Shown: in pieces, positions 25,110-36,443 of the stretch
How the letters are laid out: each line of letters begins with the position of its first letter
Numbering within the stretch: the stretch's first letter is position 1
Source: Arctopsyche grandis
Lineage: Eukaryota > Arthropoda > Insecta > Trichoptera > Hydropsychidae
Assembly (NCBI RefSeq): GCF_051622035.1
Contig: NC_135360.1
Location: 26,177,206 to 26,241,205, forward strand
Direction: 5' to 3'
DNA: 64,000 bases
Notes under the pieces: model-generated
Databases searched by the model: none
What the model was told of the DNA's origin: nothing
The model's input: the letters and a program-made list of their open reading frames with translations, nothing else
Program-made: the position numbers and the translations under genes

Positions 25110-25750
25110 TTCGAGATTGACCTAAAATTAGATCATCAACAATCACATACAGGTAATCCTCGACTTTTGTTTGTCGAAGATGTTTTGACTTATGTACGTA
25201 GATACGCACTAAGATCGAAAAAAAAATCAAAGAATTATTATTTTTACTTCCCCGTAATGCGCAGTTACTGAGAATATATCATGTGTTAGTATGGGTGACC
25301 TCAGTGATGGTCCCAACCCGACACGTTGTCGGTTGATCAAACGAAATTTTTTTAGTCTTTGTTTCTCTCGTCGAAATAAATTAATTAATTAAATCATTTC
25401 AGAGGTAAATTTTATCGGATAATGTCTTCAATTGTTTCTCTCGTCGAAATAAATCAAATAATTAAATCCATCTCAGAGGTAAAATTTATCGGATAATGTG
25501 TGATTATTAATTTTATTTCGACGAAAGAAAAAAAAAACCCTTTGACAAATCACCGACATTTTTTTTGTTAAATATTTCATCGACGGCGAAACACATTAGT
25601 GTATCGTGACGACTTATAAGAAACAATAACAAGGTTTTTTTCGCTCGTAATTATAATATTTCTCTGGTTGTAATGCATATCGTCGTAATTCAAAACATTG
25701 TTGTAATTCAAAACATCAACGATGATCTAATTTTAGCTCAATCTCGCTCG
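25110..25750. mobile_element. Inverted-repeat element with an internal tandem repeat
   Basis: CGAGATTGACCTAAAATTAG (from 25112, arm running to about 25137) is complementary to CTAATTTTAGCTCAATCTCG (about 25727-25748) with one mismatch. Looser AT-rich complementarity continues outside both arms. Inside, a roughly 72-bp unit beginning TTTCTCTCGTCGAAATAAAT is repeated in tandem (about 25367-25499), and TTATTTCGACGAAAG follows as an inverted partial copy. No target duplication or coding sequence was identified. It looks like a non-autonomous TIR element of unknown superfamily. Confidence 0.6.
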
Positions 25751-26726
25751 TTAGCTTAATTTTGATATTTAATTTAAATTTTTTTATTTCGATATTTTGT
25801 ACGCTACTGGTTTTAAAAGTTGGCCCAAAATCGTCGTTGGTTTGGTGCGTACGGACCATTAGAAACTCGTATAAATTATAATAGATAAGAAGTTAAGTAG
25901 ATAGAGTTGAACAGAATAGTTGATTGTACAGTGTGGAAGCAATAAAGATATTGAAAGTCTCATAAATAATTAGGGATAACTTTAAGAGATAACATCATAA
26001 GTAGTTAAAAATGAAACGGATGTTCAAACTTGAGATTAAAGAGTATACATAAATCCATACAAAGGTTATAATATCATACCACATAACAATATGATTGTTT
26101 AAAATTTAGAATTTAAACAATCATATTTATTACATATCGTTGAAATTTAAAAGCCATTTACAGCTCGAATTAGTACGTTTAGATAAAGTATATTGAGATA
26201 GAAAACCAATCCTTATAAACATGGTAATGTGAAAAATTAGTACAATAAGTATTTTAAAGCATTGAAAAATTATGAACAAGAGGAAAAACATCTGACTTGA
26301 TTAAAATATTCAGTTTTGCTATAGAAATACTAAATTTTGAGTTAAATACTATAAAAGTCAAAAAACTGCAAAAATCACGCATTTTTTTAAACGCCTATAT
26401 CTCACAATCAAAAAAGAAACAACAAAAATCATTGTCATATTCGAATTTAATGACTCAAACTTTGTGATTAGTCTCCGCTCCGGTAATTTTTTGTTGTTGC
26501 ACAGCTTGTAATCAAAACAGGTTTGATAGAATTTATGAATTGCAACTTTAAATATTTAAGCGTTAATATATTTAGCGATAGTCGATATTACAAAATAGAA
26601 GACAAAAAGGCAATTTAAGAAAATAAATAAATCTAAACGACAGAGCAGTGTAATAAAAGACTGTCTTAAATTTAAAATTATGAAACACACTTCGAAAATT
26701 GAAATTCTCCAAAGGCTCTACCAACC

Positions 26727-27018
26727 TGACCGCACTATGCGTCTGCGACACGAGCGGCAGCGTGCGGCCAAATATTGTTTGTATGAAATTGTATGAGATA
26801 TATGTACATAAGTCTAGAGGTAGGATAGTCACAGCGCTATCCATTGTTCGGCAAACCTTTAACAATGCATTTACAACCTTTGAACAATACACGGCCCCCT
26901 CAGGCTCCGGTGACTAGGCCATATAACGCACTACGCGTCACGCGACAGAGTTGCCTTTTGTATCAAAATTGCCGTGTTGTGTCGTGCTGCAGCAGTCGAC
27001 GGCCGTATAGTGCGGTCA
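26727..27018. mobile_element. Small TIR element interrupted by a MITE
   Basis: TGACCGCACTATGCG (26727-26741) is the near-exact complement of CGTATAGTGCGGTCA (27004-27018). The GC-richer body is interrupted by a family-1 MITE at 26815-26915. The superfamily is unknown. Confidence 0.65.
26815..26915 (+). mobile_element. hAT-type MITE, family 1, copy 5 (short subtype)
   Basis: 101 bp from TAGAGGTAGGATAGTCACAG to GGCTCCGGTGACTA, almost identical to copy 1 and lacking the same half of the palindrome. No matching 8-bp duplication is visible at its flanks. Confidence 0.88.
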
Positions 27019-27069
27019 GACCTTAAGGGCTCGCATGCACCGCATACCCCCACGTTATAGTAGTTAAGC

Positions 27070-27215
27070 TACTGTCTGGCACTCAAGTTCCTTGTTAGTA
27101 CAATATTACGCGTGGGTTTGGGCGATTGATGGAGTTTTGGGAGCCATATATTCCGGGGTTGAGATTTTAGTGACTTGCACGAAATCACCGAACCGATCAT
27201 TTATACATGTCATAA
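27070..27215 (+). repeat. Diverged dispersed repeat, copy 1 (partner near 29180)
   Basis: TCTGGCACTCAAGTTCC and GAGATTTTAGTGACTTGC occur in the same order and similar spacing at 29182-29320 as TCTGGCACTTGAGTTC and GAGATTTTAGTGGTGTG. Class unknown. Confidence 0.55.
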
Positions 27216-27219
27216 AAAA

Positions 27220-28415
27220 AAGGTATAGTATTTTTAATAAGAGTATTGCATGTCTCTTTTAACAGAGACTATGTGATTATTAGTTGTTATTGATGACTAG
27301 TTGAAATCAATGGGCAGTATGAACACATTTGCGAACAGCTGAGTAACATTTTTTTACACCTCAGTTTTGCCCCGGCGACCGACATTCATCAATTGATTGT
27401 TCTCTGGCAACGCAGCATTCGTACAAACATATTTTGTCTGACAGCTCAATTGAATCATGAGAGAGGGAACAGGGGGCGAGGGCAGACTGTGACGAGGAGG
27501 TGGAGAAGGGGGTTCCGGACCAGTTTCTGGTTTCCTTTTCGCAATCGGCGAGCGTGGCCTTGCATGAGTCAATGCGCGCCCCCGTGTTCGCGAATCCACC
27601 GATTAGCGATAAAAACGCACTCGAGTGACGTCACACATAATAACCGTGCAATAATTATGCACGATTGCTAGCCGAACTGTGTACAATAGCTGGCTAACTT
27701 GAGTGCAAAAATAACAACTTGTAAAAAAATACAAAACAATTGAATGCAAATTGGCAACGCATGAGTGACGAATGCGGTTTTTTTTTGTCGCTTACAATGT
27801 ATTTACATATTGTATTTATACGCACATGCTTTGTTCGTAATCTACGCTTCTAATAAAAAGTGGTTTTATTTATGACGCCCAATTTTTAATCACCATACCT
27901 CAGAGAAATGTAATAATAATAGAAGGGCCCTTACGAATAAATAATTGTTGTCAATATTACGCGGTACGTCTCTATAAATACGCTACAAGGCAACGCACGG
28001 AACACAATTGGATCAATTTACTTATACAAATGTATCCCATGTTGTTTATTGTGTGTTTTTGAATGCGTTGTGCAATTTTTACCGATGCTTGTCCATCTTG
28101 CGAGTAATATAAACAAACAGAGAAGTTTTTATCGGACATACCTCGAGCACCAAGCATAAAATACGACTGATGCTAAAATTATTTAAGATTGTCTGTGGAC
28201 AATCTCACTTGACAACAATATGACGCCTAAAAGCCAACCTTTATGTATAATTCTGACCTTGAAAAAATATACATGCTTATTCGTTGATTGCCGTAAAATA
28301 AGATTTTTTTTAATGAAAATAAACTTTAAATAAAATAAATTTCATGAAAATAACTTTCAACAATAAATTTTCCTATCTTTTTACACATTTTTGGTTATAA
28401 GATCAATATTATTTT
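27220..28415. other. Intergenic, no gene seen
   Basis: A GC-richer patch at 27360-27610 includes a TGACGTCA site near 27627, but its short frames overlap on both strands and show no family. The rest is AT-rich. Confidence 0.5.
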
Positions 28416-28763
28416 TAGGGCCACCGAGAGGGGGGGGAAGCTTGGGTTAAAGTTCCAGGGCTCGGACTACTTGAAGGGCCTGTGTTGGGACGTTCGACTG
28501 ATCAATATTGATATTTTATATTGTTCTATATAAAAATATATATAATTCTTTAATCCTAAATGTTCTTTATTTTTCGATCCGCAATTATTTGTGTTCATGT
28601 GAAATCGTACCTGTTATATCATAATTTTTATTCGATTATTTTAAAAAATAGCAATAGTTCCGATATATTTTTCGTATTTCAAAATATATCTAAGATTTTT
28701 TTTTGTTTGTCATGGGGTATGAAATTATTTTTCCAGGGCCCGGGATTCCTCTCGGCAACCCTG
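28416..28763. mobile_element. hAT element, same termini as the 16249 element
   Basis: The left end TAGGGCCACCGAGAGG (first base changed from C) pairs with the complement of CCTCTCGGCAACCCTG at the right end. Flanking 8-bp duplications are ATTATTTT (28408-28415) and ATTATTTG (28764-28771), with one mismatch. The interior is AT-rich and non-coding. Confidence 0.85.
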
Positions 28764-29179
28764 ATTATTTGATATCGTTTCAGATTCATTTAAAAGATTA
28801 ATTACATTTAAAATAAGCGCCGCAGACGAATTTTTCCCAGATAATATACTTTGTTGATGAGCGGTGTTTTTGGTTAGGTTTTTAATTGCTTGTCTGTAAC
28901 TTTAGCAGAAAGATAACATGTATTACTAAATTGAAACAATATCGTATTTATTCAATAGTTTTTATTATCTTATTACATTATAAAAGCAGAATATACATAT
29001 ATATAATATATTCAATTACGGTAAAGTATGCCGTAATATATTATGAAGTAGTTTTTGAGATCACAGCTCCATTGACTGTCACGATAAAACTAGAAAGTAT
29101 TTTATATAATCGTCAAGACATATTGTTTCCTTGGGAAACGGATTTTTTCGCACATTACGATCGCGCATATGAAAATCGT

Positions 29180-29330
29180 GAATACGGAATATCTGGCACT
29201 TGAGTTCTCGTTAGTATGATAGTTCGCGTGAATGCCAGATGTTCCGTGATCGAGATTTTAGTGGTGTGTGAGGGATCGCTTTGTGCGAAATAATCACTAA
29301 ACTGTTAATTTATGATAAATCCAACAAGCT
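29180..29330 (+). repeat. Diverged dispersed repeat, copy 2 (partner at 27070)
   Basis: Shares ordered blocks TCTGGCAC, CTCGTTAGTA, CGCGTG and GAGATTTTAGTG with the copy at 27070-27215. The copy lies just beyond the 3' end of the first MADF gene. Confidence 0.5.
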
Positions 29331-29381
29331 AATGGAAACTTCATTATTTGACTAGTTCCTTTACATATTTTCCGGTGAAAC

Positions 29382-30303
29382 TTAAAGCATTTGTTTGAAA
29401 ACGTCTGGCGATTCTAAGCACTGAGATTCGAGCAATGGCGATTCTTTTCTCCGTTTTGTAGGTATATTAGAATTGATACACGAATCTTCATCGTGTGGAG
29501 AGTTTTCATCTTTTTGAGAACTGGTCGAATTCGATTTTGTCGTATCGACGTTCATCTGCATTTGAGGTAAGTCTGTGTCTCTTATTTCTGATCGATTCGT
29601 CAACTGGAAGAGCAGTCCTTTGTAGAGGGCCTGATGGATTATAGTTTCAGCGTAAAAACGTTGTACTTCAAGCATCTTCTTGAGTTTGGCTTCCACCATT
29701 GTGCCCAGTGCCGTATATTCGTCATCGTCTTGAGCCGCATTGGTTTTCTGTTTCGATTCAGACTTTTTTATCGGCTCAATAGGATAATCCACATCTCTGT
29801 ATTTATGGGCGAGCATTCTAGCAGTGGACCACGGCGAATCGATTTTTCGATCAGGCGGGTTCTGAAACAAAAGTAGAATTATGAAGTTCATGTAATGTAC
29901 ATGCAATGATAAATTAGTTTGAGGAATTGAATGGTCTCATATGTTTCTTTAGTGTTATTATTACATCTGGTGCTTTGCCGAGGGGGTCTTCTTCGTCGTC
30001 GGCCAGACCCCGTAGGAACTTGAAGTAGTTCCAGTATTTCCACTTGGGCTCGTACGTGCCGTTGGCCTCTCTCGCCTTGAGGATGAGTTTCTTCTCGCGG
30101 CGACACGAAGACAACAACGACTCCATCTTGCGTTTACACGTCTCCGGGTGAATGCCCATCTCGCGCGATATCGTCTTCCACGCCTCGGCTTTCATCTTGC
30201 GATCGTTGTAACCAATGGAAGACGGGTCGTATATAATGGGATGTTTGCGGAAGTTGGCTATCAACTGCAGGGTCTCTGAGAAAGACAGATCGATGACGGC
30301 CAT
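29382..30303 (-). CDS. MADF-BESS domain protein 1
   Basis: Two minus-strand coding exons, 29965-30303 and 29382-29861, are joined by a 103-bp GT-AG intron in phase 0, giving 272 residues. The start ATG at 30303 (MAVIDLSFSETLQLI) was chosen because the MADF domain begins just after it; upstream in-frame codons are low-complexity. The MADF domain spans about residues 11-105 with WKTISREMG and YEPKWKYWNYFKFLRG, the aromatic block that ends these domains. A BESS-like motif lies at about 158-200 (DEYTALGTMVEAKLKKMLEV to YKGLLFQL). An acidic, Ser-rich tail with a TKRRKE basic patch follows. MADF domains bind DNA and BESS motifs mediate protein contacts, so a nuclear transcriptional role is inferred; no target is known. 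A paralogue lies 1.2 kb upstream on the same strand. Confidence 0.88.
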
Positions 30304-30489
30304 GTCGTCCGAGTTGCGCACGTGACGTGAACACACAGACGCGGTTGCTCGCGCACTGTGGACAAACGAGACTGAGCTACTACGCCTATACATAAACCCT
30401 AACCTTTTCATCTGTCTTCCGGCTTCCCAAGTCTCAGTACTTTTCCAAAATGCTTTTTTTTTAACATTTTTTTTTATTTCGTCATGCAA

Positions 30490-31526
30490 CTGTTAGATAA
30501 TATTGTTAATAGTGTTAGATTTATTCTGTATTTCAATTAAGTTTTAACTAAACCGTATTATAAAATCAAATTAAACCAGGTCAGTTCTCACACCCGATGA
30601 GTATTTTATAAATTGGGTCAACTGCAGATTCTTCTACGTAACGTTATCTTCCAACGGTTTCGACCTTCTCCATTATTAATTTATCTACGGTACAAAATAT
30701 GTTATATACCTGTTTCAGGTATACAGAAAATTTTAGTATATCATAATAAAACTAGTGTTGTACCCGATGACACATCATCGCATGAGTGTTGGCATATTAA
30801 GTTATTAAATATAAAAAGAAATTAAAAGAAATGTGTTCGATCCCCATACGGTCGAATTTTTTTCTAATACCTTTTAAATATATTTAATATAATATTTATA
30901 TTTAATTGTTTAATATGAAAAAAATGGTAAAAACTGCCCACCTACCTACATATAAACAATATAAGACACCGATAGAAAAATTAATTAATTAATTAAACAA
31001 ATTATCTGCAAAGCGGAAACATTAGTTGCGATCAGTATATATAGAAGTTTATGTTTTTTTTGTTATGGTATTCGTATATATGTATTGTTGAATGTGTTTT
31101 AGCTGTAATGTACATAAATATGTATGTCGCATCGAAACGACTATAATAGTACGGCGAGCGTTATCTCTGACAGACAGACATACAAGACACACAGACGGAA
31201 TAGCGATATATAAATTTTTAATAGTTTTTACCATTTTTATTATTTTTTTATATAAGTTGTTCTAAAAAGGATCCTTTGAAATTTGATTTCAAAACCATTT
31301 TTTTTTAAATTTCAGGATTGATGAGGATAAAAAAATGTAATTAACAATATAAAATGTTTAATTATATCTTTAAAATATTTACAAGTCATATTTACAAACT
31401 AAAATCACAAGAAACTTGCGTTTATTAAAAAAAAAAACTATAAAAATTATGTAGATATAAGTAATGTACAATTTTCAGATACATCAGTATAATTATGAAT
31501 GACAGATTGATTCACCATTCAGTAAT
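30490..31526. other. Spacer between the two MADF genes
   Basis: About 1 kb of AT-rich DNA containing the upstream region of MADF gene 1 and the 3' flank of MADF gene 2. An ACTAGTGTTGTACCCGATGA unit near 30752 resembles the unit that borders the 14-kb and 33-kb repeats. No other gene is seen. Confidence 0.5.
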
Positions 31527-32345
31527 TTATAGCAATTGTAGTTGGACATCGTTTTGTTGCATTCGCGGTTGCATAAATTCTGCTTCCAATTCAGGTGACA
31601 ATTGAAACCGTAAACCTTTGTACATAATTTGATTCACAATATTTTCTGCCATCAATCTTTGGTTCTCATCCATTCTGCGCAGTTTGGCAGCTATTGTTAT
31701 CCCGAATGCGTCATATTCGTCCTTTGGCCTTAGACGTTTATTTAAAATGCAAGTTTCACCATTTGACTTAATCGTTGTGGTCAATTTTGCTTTTTTGCGA
31801 TTTCTAGGAGGTCTGCGAGCTGAAGGCGACCAATATAGTGCTTCCTCGTCTGCTTCCTGGAGGCAAAAAAAAATCTGTTATTATTTGAGATTTTAATTTT
31901 ACAACATTTTAAAAATTTGGATGAAAAATACCAGCGGCAAGTCTGCGTTATCTTCGTCAGGTAAACCGCGTAAGAAATTGAACTCCTTCCAGTACACCCA
32001 TTTGGGTTGATAAAGGTCGTCTGGTTCGTCGACTTTTTGGCTCTTCAATATCTTGTTTTTCTCCCTCCTGCACGAAGCGAACAATGACTCAACCCTTCGT
32101 TTGCACAGGTCCACTGGAATACCTACTTCGCATTCAATGCTTTCCCAGGCCTGAGCCTTCTTCCGTCTGTCTTTGAAATTTTTTGACGAGGAGTTCCACA
32201 ATATTTCGTTTTTTTTGAGCGCCCTGATGAGTGTCACGGTGTGATGTCGCGACCATTCGAGGCCGATGTTTTTGTATGTGTTCTCCTTTTTGTAGTGCTG
32301 GCCGATGTCTTCTTTTTGTAGCTGCGCGTTCCGCTGCACGGCCAT
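31527..32345 (-). CDS. MADF-BESS domain protein 2
   Basis: Two minus-strand exons, 31932-32345 and 31527-31856, with a 75-bp phase-0 GT-AG intron, encode 247 residues from the ATG at 32345. The MADF domain covers about residues 35-130 (HTVTLIRALKKNEILW, then QPKWVYWKEFNFLRGLPDED). After a basic linker (ARRPPRNRKKAKL, a plausible nuclear-localisation sequence) the BESS-like motif lies at about 184-224 (DEYDAFGITIAAKLRRMDEN to YKGLRFQL). It shares with gene 1 the intron position just after the MADF domain, the ESLxxSCRREK core and the YKGLxFQL ending, so the two arose by duplication. The sequences are well diverged, which suggests an old event and separate roles. A DNA-binding regulatory function is inferred from the family only. 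Confidence 0.88.
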
Positions 32346-32627
32346 TTTGCTCGGCGAACGTGTGCGCCCTGAGCGGGGTTGCCGAACGTACTGACTCGAA
32401 CACGCTCTACGTACAAGCTGGATCGATTCGACGCCGTGTTCGGACGAACTGCTTGTACATTATATGTATTGAGCGAGAACGACTATGTGCAGCAAATACG
32501 TAGTCATAAGCAGAAATCGGCGGCCAGGATTCTTTTCAGCACAAAAAATGGTTCACTATTGTCAATTACTATTTCCCTACAAAGCAAGAGAGAGAAAAAA
32601 AAAAGGTTGATAATAGTAATTGATAAC

Positions 32628-32907
32628 ACTGTTCGACAAATGACGACTTTTTTTTGGTTCAGAGACGAGATATGACTTTTCTTATAGAATTATGCACAGT
32701 GAACACGAATCTGGTAATAAAAAATGTTGATTGGCTCGAGATTCGGAGATATATGTGTTTTATAAATCGCGCGATTTTTCTATATCTTGGTGTTGTTCGG
32801 TCGATGTCTCAAAATCTGTCAATTTCCTGTTCAAAATGAATATTGGAATCTATAGTCGGGTATTTTATCTTCCATTTGTAGTACTTTTTCAGCTTTCAAA
32901 TCTCTTT
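32628..32907 (+). repeat. 280-bp dispersed repeat, copy 1 (partner at 50491)
   Basis: From CACTGTTCGACAAATGACGA to CAGCTTTCAAATCTCT it is about 90% identical to 50491-50768. This copy lacks the inverted downstream part that the partner carries, so it is probably one arm of a longer element. Confidence 0.85.
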
Positions 32908-33276
32908 AAATATAATATTTTGCGTTTAACAAAATTTAAAAATATTGGTGGCCTAATACGTTTATTCTGATTTTCCGAGATTCTGGACACATCAAATTAA
33001 AATAAGTGATAATAATTTATGAATCAAGTCAAACAGAAATTTTTTTTTTGGAACTGAAAATTGGACTTCTGTGTCTTTCAAATATGACGATTCATATAGT
33101 GAAATACATAAGTTTAAATGCATTATATATGTATGTATATACATATGTAGAAATTTAAATGGCAATGGAATAGCTTGAAGAATGATCGAAAGAAGTGTTC
33201 GAATGGTACCCGAGAGAATGGAGCGCAATGAAGGTTTCAAGGGAGATAGATATTTCGTGATATTATTGCAATATAA

Positions 33277-33700
33277 TGAATGATTTTATTTTGTAACCAT
33301 ATGTACATGTATCTTGTTTGTTTTTTTTATGAATAAAGTACTTAATTTTACTTTTTACAGACTTTGTTCAAAGATTGGATTGACAAATGGATGCGTCAAT
33401 TGATTATTATTGTAATTGTATTATCCATAAGAAGTGTTTATAAAAAAGTCAATAACTGAAAGACTTTTTTGGTAAAATACGTTGAAACAACCTTTTCTTG
33501 AAACCAAGAAGAAATTTAGTTCTGGTAATCCAAACAAATTGAAGACGATCCGAAAAATGCAAAACACGTCAATTAATTAATTGCACGTCATTATTTTCAG
33601 AATGGGTTGCGTATCAAAATAGAGGACATCAATATTTATAACTAGTGTTGTGACTGTTGATTTCAACGGGTGGCATCGGAAAGGAATCGATAAATGAATT
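33277..33700 (+). repeat. Dispersed repeat, copy 2 (partner at 14018)
   Basis: Collinear with 14097-14470 at roughly 85%, apart from small indels. It ends in ACTAGTGTTGTGACTGTTGA and TTTCAACGG. A related TTTCAATGGGTCGTTTTGG fragment occurs at about 62800. Confidence 0.75.
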
Positions 33701-33814
33701 AAAATTAAGTTATGTGTACAAAATGGTTGTCCTTTTATTACCGATGTTCATTAGATTTTAATTGCATCATGAATAAATATCAATTGAACTAATTTTTTAT
33801 CGCCCCCCCCCCTA

Positions 33815-34025
33815 GAAAAAAATCCAGATTTTATTTATTCTTTTATTTGACTTTTTTCACCTTTGTTCATTTTTCTTTTGTTACCATGTTTTTCGACTTT
33901 TACTTTTTTCTTTTTATTTTATGTATTTAATTTTTGTTTTTCTTCTCTTTTTCAAATGTAGGCCATTGTGGCGCTTTAGGTTCTTCCTGTAATGCCACAA
34001 TGGTCCAAAACTAATAAATATATAA
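33815..34025 (+). mobile_element. LINE 3' UTR tail (same family as 2765-3385)
   Basis: A T-rich 3' UTR is followed by the stem-loop CCATTGTGGC (33963-33972) and GCCACAATGG (33994-34003) around a TTAGGTTCTTCCTGTAAT loop. It ends in AATAAATATATAAT. The loop sequence matches the tail at 2784-2822 read on the minus strand. No coding sequence precedes it, so it is strongly 5'-truncated. Confidence 0.75.
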
Positions 34026-34329
34026 TTGTATAAATGTAGAAAATTCGAATTCTAAATGAACACCCACTCTACTTACTCTACATTTTTAGTCCCCGATACA
34101 CTTGTGAGCGCTGAGAATTCCACATTTTAATTTTAATATCCTATATTTTGAACATTCAGAACGTCAACAAAGCGACGATAATAATAGAGCGCAATTCGCA
34201 CACCTTCATCGCAAAAAAAAATGCAAAGACCTTGTACACACATACATAGTCCCCCTCGCGTGCCTAATAATCCCCAACCCGTGTGCACTTTCTCGCCGCA
34301 AATAATCATTTATTCGACGCAACATTGTA

Positions 34330-34850
34330 AATTGGCGTCACGTGCGACCGGTGCGTTTCGAATCGCGAACGCTGAATGCGAATCTAGCGAATAGCGATGA
34401 CCTAATCGAGTGAGTTGTGCGGAGTGGAGTGGAGTGGAGTGGAGTGGAGCGAGTCGCATCGCCCCGCATCACCTCGAAGCGGCCGCCATTATTATGCAAA
34501 TGGCGGTGCACGACACGACGCGAGGCTATTTTTACGCGCGGCAACAGCGCTTGCACGATGCACAGCACCAGTGCCACAGCTGCAATGACGTCATTGGCCA
34601 TCGCGCGCTTTCCAAACCAGACTGTTGCTCGACTCGCAGTCCGGTTTTGGCAACAAATTGCACGTTTGGCGAGGCGCGCTCATGCTCATGCTCATGCTCA
34701 CGCTCACGCTCATGCTCCATACCAGTCGACTCGCAACGCGCACTCTCTCCTACGCAGTGCATACCAACCGACAGGCGACAGCTCGGAGGCCATGCTAATC
34801 GGTTCGATGAACGTTCCAAAACTACACAACACAAAATGAGGCTTTTCGCA
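34330..34850. promoter_or_regulatory. GC/CpG-rich island, candidate regulatory region
   Basis: A sharp rise in GC and CpG over AT-rich flanks. It contains five GGAGT pentamers in tandem (34423-34448), CCGCCAT and ATGGCGG flanking an ATTATGCAAAT octamer-like site (about 34481-34506), a TGACGTCA site near 34585, and a CATGCT/CACGCT repeat at 34680-34719. Stop-poor frames on both strands reflect base composition; none shows a protein family. The island is not next to a gene I can identify, so its role as promoter or enhancer is an inference. Confidence 0.4.
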
Positions 34851-35581
34851 GTATTCTGTCTTATGAGATCCATCGCTGTTTATAAATTAACTTTCATGGA
34901 GACGAATCTCCCATATTGATTTGTGGTTTTCTAGATTTGTTTTGTAGAATTAATTGATTCGTTTTATGGCTTTCGTTTTTAGACGATGAAGTTGCATTTG
35001 AAGTTTTTATTATTGTAAATGAAATCCATACAATAATTGTATTCTATCGACGGAAAAATGACGATAGATATACATACATACAGTACTATGTACATATAAT
35101 ATTGTACAAGAGTTGTAAACCGCACACGATAACATATCACTGATATGTGATAAGAATACCTTTTCGTTGTCGTCTACAAACGTTAACAATTTTGATAGCT
35201 TTATAATCGAAGATTATAATGTTTTAGAATATGATAATTTTTACTATGTAATGGAAATTTTCACGAATGGGAACGCTCGATAATTTTCAAAACACGATTT
35301 TGATTATTTTTACATACCTCTTTTACGTTTTTATTGAACCTATTTATGTATAAAACATTATTTTTTACTAGACATTTAGTCACCTTAGGTAAAAGGAAAA
35401 ATTTGCGCCGGTGTGTAATTTTATTTTTTATTTTCCATAAGTAGAATTTTAATCAAAAATAAAATATTACCTTATTCAATATGTTGGATTATAATGAAAA
35501 ATAATTCGAATGTTTGAGAAATCCCAGGGGAAGATTATGAAGTCAATGGCCCACTGTTCGAAGAAGAGTATCTTCAAAAGT

Positions 35582-35681
<100 letters not shown>

Positions 35682-36341
35682 CTCTAAAATTAATCATTAC
35701 TGATTTACTTGATACATTCGCTAAATTCAAGTTTTCTCCAGAGAGACAAGCAAGACTGAACAATTTTTAAATTTACGAAAAGGTACGGAAATATTGGATT
35801 TTTCACGAGACGGAGAGCTACATTTCTGGATTTCACGCTACTTTGCGTCCATTTCGAGCCTTGGTGCATTGTATTTTTTTTATTTTAAGGAATTAAAGTT
35901 ATAATTCTATCTTAGTACAAAATGAAAAATGTGGAAAGTAGAATGTTTGGCATTATAATTTTATGTTTTAGTTACTAATTATAGTTTTTTTTATTAATTA
36001 TATTATGTTATTTGTAGTTATAATTTTATTTGTTACTTTTGTTATATATTCATTAGCAATTTGCTATAAATAAATAAATAAATAAACATGTAAATAATAT
36101 CTTTAATATACGAGACACATGGTGATCAATAACGGATTCAAAAAATGGTGAAGCGGGCAGGAGCATCCAAATAGAAAACATAATATGTACATAAAAATAG
36201 ATCTGGTTAAAAACACTAGACCATAAATTGTGAGGACTTATTTTTTGCAGAGAGATTTTTTTGTGAGTAATATGTATATTTATATGTGAAAAACTAAAGC
36301 ATATGTACATATGTATGTATATGAAATTAAACTCGTACAGA

Positions 36342-36359
36342 GGGGGGGGGGGGGGGGGG
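36342..36359 (+). repeat. G18 homopolymer
   Basis: Eighteen consecutive G residues. The length may be a sequencing or assembly approximation. Confidence 0.95.
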
Positions 36360-36443
36360 CTTTGCACCCCGCTTTGGATCTGTCTATATCTCACACCTTT
36401 AAAATATTTTAACTACTTCTTACTATATTTTTTAATGGTCAAT

